Below are positions 35,865 to 46,928 of a stretch of DNA of 64,000 bases, in pieces. The stretch lies in the NCBI RefSeq assembly GCF_015840715.1, contig NZ_CP060397.1, positions 3,058,686-3,122,685 of the forward strand, read 5' to 3'. This stretch comes from Synechococcus sp. CBW1004. Its GTDB lineage: Bacteria > Cyanobacteriota > Cyanobacteriia > PCC-6307 > Cyanobiaceae. The first letter of the stretch is position 1; each line of letters begins with the position of its first letter. Position numbers and translations under genes: made by a program. The notes under the pieces are model-generated. The model ran no database searches, was not told the DNA's origin, and saw only the letters and a list, made by a program, of their open reading frames with translations.

Positions 35865-38546
35865 ATGAGATCTGTCCCGGCCGGCCATGCCCCGATCGAC
35901 TTCAACGTCGTGGTGGACCGCCACATGTCGAAGCCGGCCCGCTATCTCGGCAATGAGCGCGGTGTGCTCGCCCGCGACTGGAGAGAGGCCTGGCCTGCCG
36001 CCGGCGTGCGCTGGTGCCTCACCTATCCAGAGATCTACGAGGTGGGCGCGAGCAACAGCGGCCACATCATTCTCTATTCGATCCTCAACAGCGTTCCCGG
36101 CCAGCTGTGCGACCGCAGCTACCTGCCGGCGCCGGATCTTGCCGAGCGCCTGCGCCTCACCCACACGCCCCTGTTCGCGGTCGAAAGCCGCATGCCGCTG
36201 CCGGCCTTTGACATCCTCGGCTTCTCTCTGAGCTATGAGCTGGGCGCCACCAACATCCTGGCGATGCTGGATCTGGCCGGGATTCCGCTCCGCGCCGCCG
36301 ATCGGGGTGACCTGCCGCTGAATCATTCCGAGGCGCCGCCGCTGATCTTTGCCGGCGGCCCCACCGCCACCAGCAACCCGGAGCCCTACGCCGCCTTCTT
36401 TGACTTCTTCGCTCTCGGCGACGGCGAAGAGCTCCTGCCGGAGATCGGCCTCGTGGTGGCGGAGGCACGCTCATCCGGGCTGAGCCGCCGCGAGCTGCTG
36501 CGCGACCTGGCCCAGGTGCCGGGCGTCTATGTGCCTTCGCTCTACGCGCCCGGCGCCGACGGGGTGACGATCGAGCCGCTTGAGCCTGGCCTGCCAGGGC
36601 GGATCCTGCGGCGCACGGCCACGCCGATGCCGCACTACGCCATGGGCCTGGTGCCGCACATCGAAACCGTGCATGACCGGCTGACGGTGGAGATCCGCCG
36701 CGGCTGCACCCGCGGTTGCCGCTTCTGCCAGCCCGGCATGCTCACCCGCCCCGCCCGCGACGTGGAGCCCGAGGCGGTGATCGAGGCGGTGGAGGAAGGG
36801 ATGCGCCGCACCGGCTACAGCGACTTCTCGCTGCTGTCGCTGAGCTGCAGCGACTACCTGGCCCTGCCGGCGGTGGGGGTGGAGCTGCGCAACCGCCTGG
36901 CGGAGAGCAACGTCAGCCTCACCCTGCCCAGTCAGCGGGTGGACCGCTTCGACAGCGACATCGCCCACATCCTCGGCGGAACCCGCCGCGCCGGCCTCAC
37001 CTTCGCCCCCGAGGCCGGCACCCAGCGGCTGCGCGACATCGTCAACAAGGGCCTCACCGACGCGGAGCTGCTGCGGGGCATCCGCACCGCCATGGAGAGC
37101 GGCTACCGCAAGGTCAAGCTCTATTTCATGATCGGCCTGCCCGGCGAATGCGACGCCGACGTGCTGGGCATCGCCGACACCTGCCGCTCGCTGCAGCAGC
37201 AGTGCCGTGACATCGGCCGGCTGGAGCTGAATCTGACGATCAGCAACTTCACCCCCAAGCCTCACACGCCGTTCCAGTGGCACAGCGTCAGCACCGCCGA
37301 GTTCCGGCGTCGCCAGGAGCTGCTGCGCCAGGCCCTGCGCCAGCTGCGGGGGATCAAGGTGAACTTCACCGATGTGCGCCTCTCGGCGGTGGAGGACTTC
37401 ATCGGTCGCAGCGATCGTCGCCTGGCGCCGGTGATCGAGGCCGCCTGGCGGGCGGGAGCCGGTCTGGATGCCTGGTTCGAATCGGCGGAGCGCACCCACA
37501 CCGCCTGGACCACCGCGATGGAGGAGGCCGGCCTGGGCGGTCGCTACCGCGAACTGGAGATGGGCGGCTGGGGCTCCACCGAGACCATGGACCCGGAGCA
37601 GCGCGCCGCCTTCTGCCGTCAGCCCCTGCCCTGGGACCACATCGACAGCGGCGTCGACAAGGCCTGGCTGGCCGAGGATCTGGAGCGGGCCCTGGCGGCG
37701 GTCGTGGTGCCCGACTGCTCCTTCGACGGCTGCAGCCACTGCGGCGTCTGCGGTCCGGAGCTGGGCCACAACGTCGTGATCCCGCCGCCGCCGGTGCCAC
37801 CGGCGCTGCCGGCGCGCGCTCCGGCCAGCGAGCGGGTCAGCCGGTTGCGCTTCGGCTTCTCGCGTACGGGCTCGCTGGCGCGTATCAGCCATCTCGACAG
37901 CGTGCGGCTGATGGAGCGGGCTCTGCGTCGCAGCGCTCTGCCGGTGAGCTTCTCAGGCGGTTTCCATCCCCTGCCGCGGCTGCAGTTCGCCCTCTCGCTG
38001 CCCCTGGGTGTGGAGGGCCTGGGGGAATGGTTCGACCTGGAGTTCACCGAGCTCCCGGAGCGGCTCGATCCGCAGGCGACGCGCCGTGCCCTGCAGGCCG
38101 AGCTGCCCGAGGAGTTCCAGCTGCTGTCGGTGTCAGCGGTGCCGGTGTCGGCGCCCAGCCTGTCCCAGGAGGTGATCCGGGCACAGTGGCGTTTCCTGCT
38201 GCAGGCTCCGGCAGCCGCGGTAGGCCCCTGGCCGGCGCAGGATGGCTGGGACGGGGCGATTGCGGACCTGCTCCAGTCCGATGCGCTGATCTGGAACGAC
38301 ACCGACAAGAAGGGGCGTCCCCGCAGCCGTGACTGTCGCCCGGCGTTGCTGCAACTCAGCCGCAGCGGAGAAGGCCCGACCGGTTCGAGCTCGCCCTCTC
38401 TCCGGCTGGATCTGGAGGCTGCTGTCGATCCGGCCGGGCGCAGCCTGCGCCCCGAGCAGATCGCCCAGTGGCTCGGTGAGCGCCTGGCGATCCCGCTGGA
38501 GCCCACGCAGGTGCAGCGCCGGAGCCTGGTGCTGCGCTCGTGCTAA
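35865..38546 (+). CDS. Fused radical SAM protein (TIGR03960 + TIGR03936/DUF2344)
   Basis: An 893-residue protein. The N-terminal part is a B12-binding-type domain ([34 protein letters not shown]). The radical SAM core has the cluster motif [16 protein letters not shown] and [17 protein letters not shown]. After a Cys-rich linker ([13 protein letters not shown]) comes the DUF2344 domain ([39 protein letters not shown]). The family commonly sits directly upstream of the RNase E/G gene, as here, suggesting a role in RNA or ribosome metabolism; the reaction is unknown. An in-frame GTG at 35823 is an alternative start. Confidence 0.88.
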   Translation: MRSVPAGHAPIDFNVVVDRHMSKPARYLGNERGVLARDWREAWPAAGVRWCLTYPEIYEVGASNSGHIILYSILNSVPGQLCDRSYLPAPDLAERLRLTHTPLFAVESRMPLPAFDILGFSLSYELGATNILAMLDLAGIPLRAADRGDLPLNHSEAPPLIFAGGPTATSNPEPYAAFFDFFALGDGEELLPEIGLVVAEARSSGLSRRELLRDLAQVPGVYVPSLYAPGADGVTIEPLEPGLPGRILRRTATPMPHYAMGLVPHIETVHDRLTVEIRRGCTRGCRFCQPGMLTRPARDVEPEAVIEAVEEGMRRTGYSDFSLLSLSCSDYLALPAVGVELRNRLAESNVSLTLPSQRVDRFDSDIAHILGGTRRAGLTFAPEAGTQRLRDIVNKGLTDAELLRGIRTAMESGYRKVKLYFMIGLPGECDADVLGIADTCRSLQQQCRDIGRLELNLTISNFTPKPHTPFQWHSVSTAEFRRRQELLRQALRQLRGIKVNFTDVRLSAVEDFIGRSDRRLAPVIEAAWRAGAGLDAWFESAERTHTAWTTAMEEAGLGGRYRELEMGGWGSTETMDPEQRAAFCRQPLPWDHIDSGVDKAWLAEDLERALAAVVVPDCSFDGCSHCGVCGPELGHNVVIPPPPVPPALPARAPASERVSRLRFGFSRTGSLARISHLDSVRLMERALRRSALPVSFSGGFHPLPRLQFALSLPLGVEGLGEWFDLEFTELPERLDPQATRRALQAELPEEFQLLSVSAVPVSAPSLSQEVIRAQWRFLLQAPAAAVGPWPAQDGWDGAIADLLQSDALIWNDTDKKGRPRSRDCRPALLQLSRSGEGPTGSSSPSLRLDLEAAVDPAGRSLRPEQIAQWLGERLAIPLEPTQVQRRSLVLRSC

Positions 38547-39055
38547 CTTGCCACCAAGACGGATGATCGGTCCTGGGACTATCCCTCAACAGGGATTCCT
38601 GAGTGACCATTCCGCTCAGGTCTGATCGGATCAGTTTCTTCCGATTCGTGTTCATGCCTGACGGGATCCGGCTCCAGAGACCGGCCTCAGGGCTGTGCTC
38701 TCAGCCAGGGTCTGCCAGACCCGGCTCACCGTCAGACGCTTCCCTCCGATCGCTCGCTTCTCTAGCGAACCCCACATCGGGTAGCGCTTTTCTTTCATTT
38801 CCGGCCGTTGTCCGGTGCGCCCCGCAGAGCGCAGGATCCGCTGATCCCCTTCCGGCCAACCCCGACCATCCGGTCGGCAGCTCCTGCCCCCGATGGTGAA
38901 CCCGATCCAGGGCGGGCCGGCACGCTTTCTTATCCACGCTGTCCGCGTCAGGAATCCTTCCCCGAACGCCGTCCCTTCAGGACAGGCATCCGGCCACGCC
39001 GACAGATCACCTGCCCAGCGGCGGCAGGGCTCCCCGAGTCGAGCCAGCTTTTTCC
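38547..39055 (+). promoter_or_regulatory. Long leader region of rne
   Basis: These 509 bases lie between the radical SAM gene and the RNase E start, with no coding frame of protein-like composition. A pyrimidine-rich stretch (CGCTTTTCTTTCATTTCC, near 38788) lies mid-way. RNase E mRNA leaders in bacteria, including cyanobacteria, are long and serve as sites where the enzyme cleaves its own message, so autoregulation is likely. No promoter could be fixed with certainty. Confidence 0.5.
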
Positions 39056-41098
39056 ATGCCCCAGCAGATCGTCATCGCCGAGCAGCTGCGGATCGCCGCC
39101 GTGCTCAGCGACGAACGCGTCGATGAATTGGTGGTGGCCCAGGGCCGCTATCAGATCGGCGATGTCTACCTCGGAACCGTTGAGAATGTTCTCCCCGGGA
39201 TCGATGCCGCTTTCGTCAACATCGGCGAGAGCGAAAAGAACGGTTTCATCCACATCACCGACCTCGGCCCCCTGCGGCTGAAGAAGGGTGGTGCCGGCAT
39301 CACCGAACTTCTGGAGCCACGCCAGAAGGTGCTGGTTCAGGTGATGAAGGAGCCCACCGGCAGCAAGGGCCCCCGGCTCACCGGCAACCTCACCCTTCCA
39401 GGCCGCTTTCTGGTGCTCCAGCCCTATGGCCAGGGGGTGAACATCTCGCGCCGGATCAACGGCGAGAACGAGCGCAACCGCCTGCGGGCGCTCGGGGTGT
39501 TGATCAAGCCCCCCGGAGCCGGACTGCTGATCCGCACCGAGGCGGAAGGGGTGGCCGAAGAGCAGCTGATCGACGATCTCGAGGCGCTGCTGCGTCAGTG
39601 GGAGGCGATCCAGCAGGCGGCCGAGACCGCCACGCCGCCGGTGCTGCTCAACCGCGACGAGGACTTCATCCACCGCGTCCTGCGCGACCTGTTCAGCCCT
39701 GAGCTGGTGCGTGTGGTGGTGGATTCGGCCGATGCCGTCGCCCGCGTCAAGGCCTTCCTGGGGCCGGATCAGGCCAACGTCAGCGTTGAGGCCCACAGTG
39801 AGTCCGGCGAGATTCTTGAGCACTTCAAGGTCAACGCGGCCATCCGCGATGCGCTCAAGCCGCGGGTGGAGCTCCCATCCGGCGGCTACATCATCATCGA
39901 GCCCACCGAGGCGCTCACGGTGATCGATGTCAACTCAGGCTCGTTCACCCGCTCCGCCAACGCCCGCGAGACGGTCCTGTGGACCAATTGCGAGGCGGCT
40001 GTCGAGATCGCCCGCCAGCTGAAGCTGCGCAACATCGGCGGGGTGGTGATCGTCGATTTCATCGACATGGATTCACGCCGTGATCAGCTGCAGCTGCTCG
40101 AGCATTTCACCCAGGCCGTCCGCGACGATGCCGCCCGTCCCCAGATCGCCCAGCTCACCGAACTGGGCCTGGTGGAGCTGACGCGCAAGCGCCAGGGCCA
40201 GAACATCTATGAGCTGTTCGGCCGTCCCTGCCCCAGCTGCGGTGGCCTCGGCCATGTGGCGGTGCTTCCCGGCCGCGACACCCTTCAGCCCCTGGCCACC
40301 GTTTCCGGCCTGGTGCGTTCGGTCACCGCCACCCGCTCGGATCTGCCGGCGGCGGCGGCGGCGGCGGTGGTTCCCAGCGAAAACGGCAGCGGTCGCCGTC
40401 GCCGCGGTGGCCGTGGTGGTCGCGGTGGCGATGCCGGCGAGGCCGTTGCCGTGGTGGAGGCCCCTGCCTATCCCAGCGCCGAACCCAGTCCCGAGCGCGG
40501 CGAAGCCCCCACCCGCCGGGTCGAGCATGAGTTCGTGGCGGTGCCGATGCAGCCCGAACAGGAGCGCGTCTACGGCTGGTTCGGGCTCAATCCGGCCCTG
40601 CTGCTCGATCCGATGCCCAGCGGCGACAACCTGGTGGTGCGGGTGGTACGTCCGGGATCCGATCCCGAGGAGGTGCTCGAACAGGCCCGGCAGCAGCTGG
40701 CCGTCTCCGGTTCCCGCCGCCGCCGCCGCGGCCGCGGCGGCGAGGGTCGCGGCACTGTCCTGGCGGAGGGAGGCAGCGAGGCTGCGTCTGAAGCCAATGG
40801 CAGCGGTGCGCCCGCGGCGCTGGCAGAGCCCATGCTCACGATCACGCCCCTTCCCGAGAGCCAGGAGCCTGTCGCCCCCGAGACGCCTGCGGCCCCCGAG
40901 ATCAAGGAGGAGCCACTCAGCGACGCCCCGCCCACCCGTCGTCGCCGGCGTTCCAGCACCGCCGCTGTTGAGGAGTCCTCTGCGGTGGACACCGTCACCT
41001 CGCCCTCCGCTGCCGAGGCCAGCGCCCCTGCCGGCAACGAGGAGGAGGCCGCTTCCGAACCGCGCCGCCGCCGCCGCCGCTCCTCCGCCAGCGGCTGA
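39056..41098 (+). CDS. rne: Ribonuclease E/G
   Basis: A 680-residue endoribonuclease that starts RNA decay and matures RNAs. The catalytic half (1-400) has the S1 domain ([19 protein letters not shown]), the DNase I-like active site [12 protein letters not shown] and [10 protein letters not shown], and the zinc-link CPSCGG. The disordered C-terminal third ends with [11 protein letters not shown]; the peptide RRRRRRSSA is the established site by which cyanobacterial RNase E binds polynucleotide phosphorylase. Arginine-rich clusters and an alanine run (GCG repeats near 40357) mark the linker. rnhB starts five bases after the stop. Confidence 0.97.
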   Translation: MPQQIVIAEQLRIAAVLSDERVDELVVAQGRYQIGDVYLGTVENVLPGIDAAFVNIGESEKNGFIHITDLGPLRLKKGGAGITELLEPRQKVLVQVMKEPTGSKGPRLTGNLTLPGRFLVLQPYGQGVNISRRINGENERNRLRALGVLIKPPGAGLLIRTEAEGVAEEQLIDDLEALLRQWEAIQQAAETATPPVLLNRDEDFIHRVLRDLFSPELVRVVVDSADAVARVKAFLGPDQANVSVEAHSESGEILEHFKVNAAIRDALKPRVELPSGGYIIIEPTEALTVIDVNSGSFTRSANARETVLWTNCEAAVEIARQLKLRNIGGVVIVDFIDMDSRRDQLQLLEHFTQAVRDDAARPQIAQLTELGLVELTRKRQGQNIYELFGRPCPSCGGLGHVAVLPGRDTLQPLATVSGLVRSVTATRSDLPAAAAAAVVPSENGSGRRRRGGRGGRGGDAGEAVAVVEAPAYPSAEPSPERGEAPTRRVEHEFVAVPMQPEQERVYGWFGLNPALLLDPMPSGDNLVVRVVRPGSDPEEVLEQARQQLAVSGSRRRRRGRGGEGRGTVLAEGGSEAASEANGSGAPAALAEPMLTITPLPESQEPVAPETPAAPEIKEEPLSDAPPTRRRRRSSTAAVEESSAVDTVTSPSAAEASAPAGNEEEAASEPRRRRRRSSASG

Positions 41099-41102
41099 GC
41101 GG

Positions 41103-41744
41103 TTGGCCTCCCGTGTCGACCGCAGCGGCGATCCCTGGGATGGTCGCGACCCGGCGATCTGTGCCGGGGTGGACGAAGTGGGCCGCGGTTGCCTGTTCGG
41201 CCCGGTGTTCGCGGCCGCCGCGGTGGTGGATGCTGAGGCCATCACGCTCCTGCAGGCTGCAGGCCTCACCGACAGCAAGCAACTCTCGGCGCGGCGCCGG
41301 GCGGCTCTGGTGCCGCTGATTCAGACCCATGCCCGCGCCTGGGCCCTGGGTCAGGCGAGTGCGGGTGAGATCGATCGCCATGGCATTCGAACTGCCACAG
41401 AGCGGGCGATGCGCCGTGCCCTGCACCGCCTGCCGGCGTCTCCGGAGCTGCTGCTGGTGGACGGCGTCCTGCCGCTGCGGGGCTGGAACGGCGAACAGCG
41501 CACGCTCGTGGCCGGTGATCAACGCTGTGCGGCGATCGCCGCCGCCAGCGTGCTTGCCAAGGAGGCCCGTGACGCCTTGCTGCGGCGCCTGGCAGTCCGC
41601 TACCCCGGGTATGGCCTGGAGCGCCATGTGGGCTATGGCACGGCCGTGCATCGCCAGGCGATTCTGAAGTTGGGCCCGACGCCGCTGCACAGGCGCAGTT
41701 TTCTGCGCAACCTGCTGGCGGCCGAGGGATCTCTCCAGGGCTGA
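41103..41744 (+). CDS. rnhB: Ribonuclease HII
   Basis: A 213-residue enzyme that removes ribonucleotides from DNA hybrids. [20 protein letters not shown] holds the DEG-type catalytic motif, [12 protein letters not shown] and LLLVDGV carry further acidic residues, and VLAKEARD completes the site. The start appears to be TTG 41103, right after rne; no ATG or GTG lies in frame between the rne stop and the first motif. It forms an operon with rne and ends three bases before the convergent DUF1997 gene. Confidence 0.93.
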   Translation: MASRVDRSGDPWDGRDPAICAGVDEVGRGCLFGPVFAAAAVVDAEAITLLQAAGLTDSKQLSARRRAALVPLIQTHARAWALGQASAGEIDRHGIRTATERAMRRALHRLPASPELLLVDGVLPLRGWNGEQRTLVAGDQRCAAIAAASVLAKEARDALLRRLAVRYPGYGLERHVGYGTAVHRQAILKLGPTPLHRRSFLRNLLAAEGSLQG

Positions 41745-41747
41745 GGC

Positions 41748-42281
41748 TCAGGCGGCGCTGCTTCCAGGCTGCCGCTCCTGGCACCAATGGCGAAAATCCG
41801 CCAGCAGCTGCTGGCCGACGCGGTTGCGGATGCCCAGCAGGATGCCCGCCAGGATCGAGTGCCCGGTGGCCTCGAGGATGCGCGGGGGGATCAGTTTCAG
41901 GAGCGGCGGCTGGCTGACCGTGACCGAAAGGCTGGCCTCGCCTTCCAGGCCCTCGCCGGAGGCCTCCAGCCAGGAGTCCAGGGTCAGCTGGAAATCATCG
42001 ACCAGTCCCAGCCCTTCGAGCTGGCAGTCGAGAGCCTGCAGTTCGAGGCGGCCCTCATGGCAGTGGGCCTGCAGTTCCACGATCGGCTGGATGTGGAGTT
42101 GGAACACCTGCACGCGGGTCACCGTGTAGCGGTAATGCCCGGGACCGAGGGGCTGCAGCTGGCGTCGATCGAGCAGCGCCCCGACCACCCGCTCCTCGTC
42201 ACGCAGGTAGTCGGCCAGCTCCTCGAGGTTCTCGCGGACGGGCAGAGCCAGTTGCTGTCGGGCGCTGAACGCCAGGGTCAT
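41748..42281 (-). CDS. DUF1997-family protein
   Basis: This 177-residue conserved cyanobacterial/plastid protein has a pattern of beta strands (VFQLHIQPIVELQAHCHEG, FQLTLDSWLEA) like the coenzyme Q-binding/START-like fold. Function unknown. Its start lies back to back with pheA (56 bases). Confidence 0.75.
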   Translation of the reverse strand: MTLAFSARQQLALPVRENLEELADYLRDEERVVGALLDRRQLQPLGPGHYRYTVTRVQVFQLHIQPIVELQAHCHEGRLELQALDCQLEGLGLVDDFQLTLDSWLEASGEGLEGEASLSVTVSQPPLLKLIPPRILEATGHSILAGILLGIRNRVGQQLLADFRHWCQERQPGSSAA

Positions 42282-42337
42282 GGCATGGAGCCCGGCAGGG
42301 CATGATCCTATCCGTCTCGTTTTCCCGCCTCCGCGCC

Positions 42338-43180
42338 ATGCGTCTCGCCTTTCTTGGCCCCGTCGGCACCTATGGCGAGCGGGCGGCCCAGCAGCTGGTG
42401 CAGCTCGAGGGTCTTGCGGAGGTCACCTACGTTCCCCAGGCGGGTATCCGGGCCGTGATCCAGAGCCTGGCCAGCGGCGACTGTGAGGCCGCCGTCGTGC
42501 CCGTGGAGAACTCGGTGGAGGGAGGGGTCACCACCTGCCTCGATGCCCTCTGGGAGCATCCCGACCTGGCGATCGCCAGGGCGCTGGTGCTGCCGATCCG
42601 CCATGCCCTTCTCGGCAGCGGCCCCCTCGAGGGGATCAGCGAGGTGCTCTCCCATCCACAGGCCCTGGCCCAGTGCGCCCAGTGGCTGGAGCAACAGCTG
42701 CCCACGGCGCTGCAGTTGCCAACCAGCTCGACAGCGGAGGCAGCCCGCATGGTGCGCGGCAGCCGTTTCCGCGGCGCCATCGCCTCTCTCGAGGCTGCCG
42801 GCGAACATGGCCTCAGCGTGATCGCCTATCCGATCAACGATGTGCCCGGCAATTGCACCCGCTTCCTGCTGCTTCGCCGCGGAGAGCGTGCCACGGAAGG
42901 GCCGCTGGTGAGCCTGGCCTTCTCGCTGCTCTCCAACCGTCCCGGGGCGCTGCTGGAGGCTCTGGGCTGCTTCGCGGGCGAGGGCCTCAACATGACGCGG
43001 ATTGAATCCCGTCCCTCCAAGCGGGAGCTGGGCGAATACATCTTCTTCGTGGATCTCGAGTGCGGCGAAGCCGGCGAGGCTCTGGAGAGTGCCCTGGAGC
43101 GGCTGCGACCCCTGTGTGAGCACCTGGTGCTGTTCGGTGCCTACCCACTCACCACCGCCACCACCGGCGATGGGGAGTGA
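42338..43180 (+). CDS. pheA: Prephenate dehydratase
   Basis: A 280-residue enzyme that turns prephenate into phenylpyruvate in phenylalanine synthesis. The catalytic domain opens with LAFLGPVGTYGERAAQQL and includes VPVENSVEGGV and the threonine/serine motif NDVPGNCTRFLLL. The C-terminal ACT domain (RPGALLEALGCFAGEGLNMT, IESRPSKRELGEYIFFVD) binds phenylalanine for feedback control. ATG 42338 gives the family's usual start; an earlier in-frame start at 42302 adds 12 residues. Confidence 0.95.
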   Translation: MRLAFLGPVGTYGERAAQQLVQLEGLAEVTYVPQAGIRAVIQSLASGDCEAAVVPVENSVEGGVTTCLDALWEHPDLAIARALVLPIRHALLGSGPLEGISEVLSHPQALAQCAQWLEQQLPTALQLPTSSTAEAARMVRGSRFRGAIASLEAAGEHGLSVIAYPINDVPGNCTRFLLLRRGERATEGPLVSLAFSLLSNRPGALLEALGCFAGEGLNMTRIESRPSKRELGEYIFFVDLECGEAGEALESALERLRPLCEHLVLFGAYPLTTATTGDGE

Positions 43181-43198
43181 GGCACGCACTGATGGCCG

Positions 43199-44173
43199 TC
43201 AGATCCGGTTCTGATCGTCCGGTTTGCGGCCGCGGAACACCCCGAACTGCATGAGGCCGTTGCGGAAGGCCCAGTCCATCAGAAGCAGCGTCGGGGTCTC
43301 CCGAAGTCCCTGCAGCACGGCACCGGGGCCCAGGCTCAGCACGGCGACGGGCCGGCGGACACCCTCGACGATCGAGTCGATCCAGGAGGGAAGCGTGGCG
43401 GGGGTCCAGTCATCGGTGTCGACCCTGATGCCGTTGCCCCAGCGACTCGCCTGCAGGTTGGCCTGCAGTGAACGGATGCTGGCGAACTCGGGGTGGGCCC
43501 ACTGGTCGAGGAGCTGGCGCATCACCCAGCGTTCAACGCGGCTCATGGCGCCATCGCTGGGATCGCGCCGGTTCCAGTCGGCTACCGCCAGCAGGCCGCC
43601 GGGGCGAAGCACCCTCAGGAGCTCATCGGCATAGCGCTGCTTGTCTGGCATGTGCGGGCCGGCCTCGACGCTCCACACGGCGTCGAAACCCTTTCCGGGG
43701 GCACCATCCGGTAGCTCCAGGTCGAGCGCATCCATCACCGCGAAGCGGCAGGTTCTCAGGCTGGCCGGGGTGAGCTGGCGGGCGCGCTCGATCTGGGCGG
43801 GGCTGATGCTGATGCCCAGCACCTCCAGCCCGTAGTCGCGAGCCAGGATGCGGGCGCTGCCTCCGATTCCGCAGCCGACGTCCAGCACGGTGGAGCCAGG
43901 CGGCAGCTGATCGAGCCCGCTCCAGCGCACCAGTTCATGCACGAACTCCTCCTTGGCGGCGCGGAAGTCGCGGCGGTGAGGAGGATCGCCGTAGTGGCCC
44001 AGGTGCACGTGCTCTCCCCAGAGGCGTTCGAGGAGGCGGTCCTGGGTCCAGCGGTCGTAGGCGTCGGCGACGCTGGCACTGTCCTGGTACCGGCGGTTGC
44101 GTCGCAGCCAGAGGGCGGAGGAGCCAAGGAGGATCAGCGAGATCAGCAGCAGCAGCTGCCAGGGGAGCATCAT
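43199..44173 (-). CDS. MPBQ/MSBQ methyltransferase (tocopherol and plastoquinone synthesis)
   Basis: A 324-residue protein with one N-terminal membrane helix (WQLLLLISLILLGSSAL) and a methyltransferase domain: WGEHVHLGHYGDPP, LDVGCGIGGSARILA (motif I), VWSVEAGPHMPDKQRYA, and LLMDWAFRNGLMQFGVF. It closely follows Synechocystis sll0418 across its whole length; that enzyme methylates 2-methyl-6-phytylbenzoquinone (and the solanesyl form). It overlaps the upstream LON-domain gene by four bases. Confidence 0.88.
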   Translation of the reverse strand: MMLPWQLLLLISLILLGSSALWLRRNRRYQDSASVADAYDRWTQDRLLERLWGEHVHLGHYGDPPHRRDFRAAKEEFVHELVRWSGLDQLPPGSTVLDVGCGIGGSARILARDYGLEVLGISISPAQIERARQLTPASLRTCRFAVMDALDLELPDGAPGKGFDAVWSVEAGPHMPDKQRYADELLRVLRPGGLLAVADWNRRDPSDGAMSRVERWVMRQLLDQWAHPEFASIRSLQANLQASRWGNGIRVDTDDWTPATLPSWIDSIVEGVRRPVAVLSLGPGAVLQGLRETPTLLLMDWAFRNGLMQFGVFRGRKPDDQNRI

Positions 44174-44856
44174 TCGCCGTCCAGCTCCTCAAGGCTGGAG
44201 CGTCGGGGATCGCTGCCGGTGAGCGTGTCCTTCAGCACCGTCCGGGCCGCCAGCTGACGGCGGGTCTGGTCGAGCAGTTCATATTCCTGACGCAGGCGCT
44301 CGCCGGTGTCGGTGATCTCCAGCAGTGCCTGCTGGTGGTCCGCCACCGGTCCACCGAGATGGGAGCCGATCCAGAAGGAGAGCTCCCGCGGCAGGTCGGG
44401 CAGATCCGCCGGCAGGCTTGAGGGTTTGCCGATCAGCTTGCCGGTGAGCTCCACCACATCACGCAGCGCCTGCGACACCTGGTCGGTCAGGGCGGTCAGC
44501 GCATCATGGTCATCGCTGACCTCATCCTCGATCCAGCTCACCAGGCCCACCCGGAAGGGGGCTTCGCGCACGATGTTCAGCACCCGGAAGCGTTGCTGAC
44601 CGAGGGTGACGATGTTGCTGCGGTCGTCCTCCTGGTTCTGGCAGTGGAGAATCTCGGCGCAGCAGCCCACATCGGCCATCTTCTGCTGTTGCGGATCCCA
44701 GCGCACCACGCCGAAGCGGCGGTCTTCGGCCATCACCGTGCGCAGCATCATGCGGTAACGCGGCTCAAAGATATGGAGCGGCAGCACTTCCTGGGGGAAG
44801 AGCACCACGTCGGGCAGGGGAAACAGCGGCAGTTCCCGCACGGCGAGTTCGCTCAC
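44170..44856 (-). CDS. LON substrate-binding-domain protein
   Basis: A 228-residue stand-alone Lon N-terminal domain (LPLFPLPDVVLFPQEVLPLH, IFEPRYRMMLR) followed by helices; there is no AAA or protease part. Common in cyanobacteria, possibly a substrate-recognition factor. Translationally coupled (ATGA) to the methyltransferase gene. Confidence 0.85.
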   Translation of the reverse strand: MSELAVRELPLFPLPDVVLFPQEVLPLHIFEPRYRMMLRTVMAEDRRFGVVRWDPQQQKMADVGCCAEILHCQNQEDDRSNIVTLGQQRFRVLNIVREAPFRVGLVSWIEDEVSDDHDALTALTDQVSQALRDVVELTGKLIGKPSSLPADLPDLPRELSFWIGSHLGGPVADHQQALLEITDTGERLRQEYELLDQTRRQLAARTVLKDTLTGSDPRRSSLEELDGE

Positions 44857-45165
44857 GCCACCAGGCTGCCGCGGGAGTCGCGGCAGGCAGGGGTGGACAG
44901 GGGCTGAGGGGGGCAGTGCGGGCAGCGCAACGCGGATGAATCATGGAAGAGCGAGATCCTAGAAACGGGCCGTGCCGCGTCGCTGGAAGCGGGGGGCGCC
45001 GTCGGGTCCACGTGCTGCCGGAGCAGGACGCCACGGTCAGCCGGCGGCTTCGGGATGTGTTCCCTGTCTCCGGTCCGGAGACAGCAGCGGTGAGCAGGTC
45101 ACACCAGGCCGCGGGAGGTCTGAAGCGAAGGGGCAGCTGCCACAGCCTCTGCACGCAAACAAAAT
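44857..45165. other. Gap between the LON-domain gene and the str operon end
   Basis: Roughly 310 bases with only short frames of arbitrary composition. It must hold the promoter of the LON-domain gene (minus strand). No RNA gene is recognised. Confidence 0.5.
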
Positions 45166-45197
45166 GCGGGAGGCAGGCGTACGAGCCTGTCTCCCGC
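45166..45197 (-). terminator. Terminator of the str operon
   Basis: GCGGGAG..CAGGC and GCCTG..CTCCCGC form a 12-pair stem with a six-base loop. On the minus strand it is followed by ATTTTGTTTG, 38 bases after the rpsJ stop. Confidence 0.75.
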
Positions 45198-45234
45198 GTG
45201 GTGAGGGTTCAATCCGCGTGAAGGGTTGAATGCC

Positions 45235-45555
45235 TCAGAGCTTCACTTCGATGTCGACACCACTCGGCAGATCGAGCTTCATCAGAGCGTCGATGGTCTT
45301 GGAGCTGGGGCTGTAGATATCGATGATGCGACGGTGGGTGCGGGTCTCGAAGTGCTCACGCGAATCCTTGTCGACGTGAGGAGAACGCAGCACGCAATAG
45401 ATCTTGCGCTTGGTGGGAAGCGGGATGGGGCCGACGGCGGTGGCAGCGGTATGGTCGGCGGTTTCGATGATTTTTTCGCAGGACAGATCGAGCATGCGGC
45501 GATCAAACGCCTTCAGGCGGATGCGGATCTTCTGCTGGGCGATGGTGGCGGACAT
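45235..45555 (-). CDS. rpsJ: 30S ribosomal protein S10
   Basis: Full-length S10 of 106 residues ([40 protein letters not shown]). It is the last gene of the rpsL-rpsG-fusA-tuf-rpsJ cluster, the usual cyanobacterial arrangement. I choose ATG 45555; an upstream start at 45597 would add an unlikely 14-residue extension. Confidence 0.97.
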   Translation of the reverse strand: MSATIAQQKIRIRLKAFDRRMLDLSCEKIIETADHTAATAVGPIPLPTKRKIYCVLRSPHVDKDSREHFETRTHRRIIDIYSPSSKTIDALMKLDLPSGVDIEVKL

Positions 45556-45686
45556 GGGAAACGCGGACAGTGAGAAGAGACCAGTGAGGACAGACAACCG
45601 GCCGGATCACGGCAGGGCCGGGCTGGAACGGGTTGTCGAGGTGCGGGATGGGGCAGGAGGGGGGCCATGCCCCCCTCCGCTCAGGA

Positions 45687-46886
<1,200 letters not shown>

Positions 46887-46928
46887 GACTTGGAAGAATC
46901 GGGGTGTTGGGTTGCGTTTGGGTAGAGA

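Noticed and set aside
36471-37892. Long open frame (473 codons) opposite the radical SAM fusion
   Set aside because: It is the codon-bias shadow of a high-GC gene; composition is His/Ala/Gly/Gln-rich with no domain, and the plus-strand gene has clear motifs.
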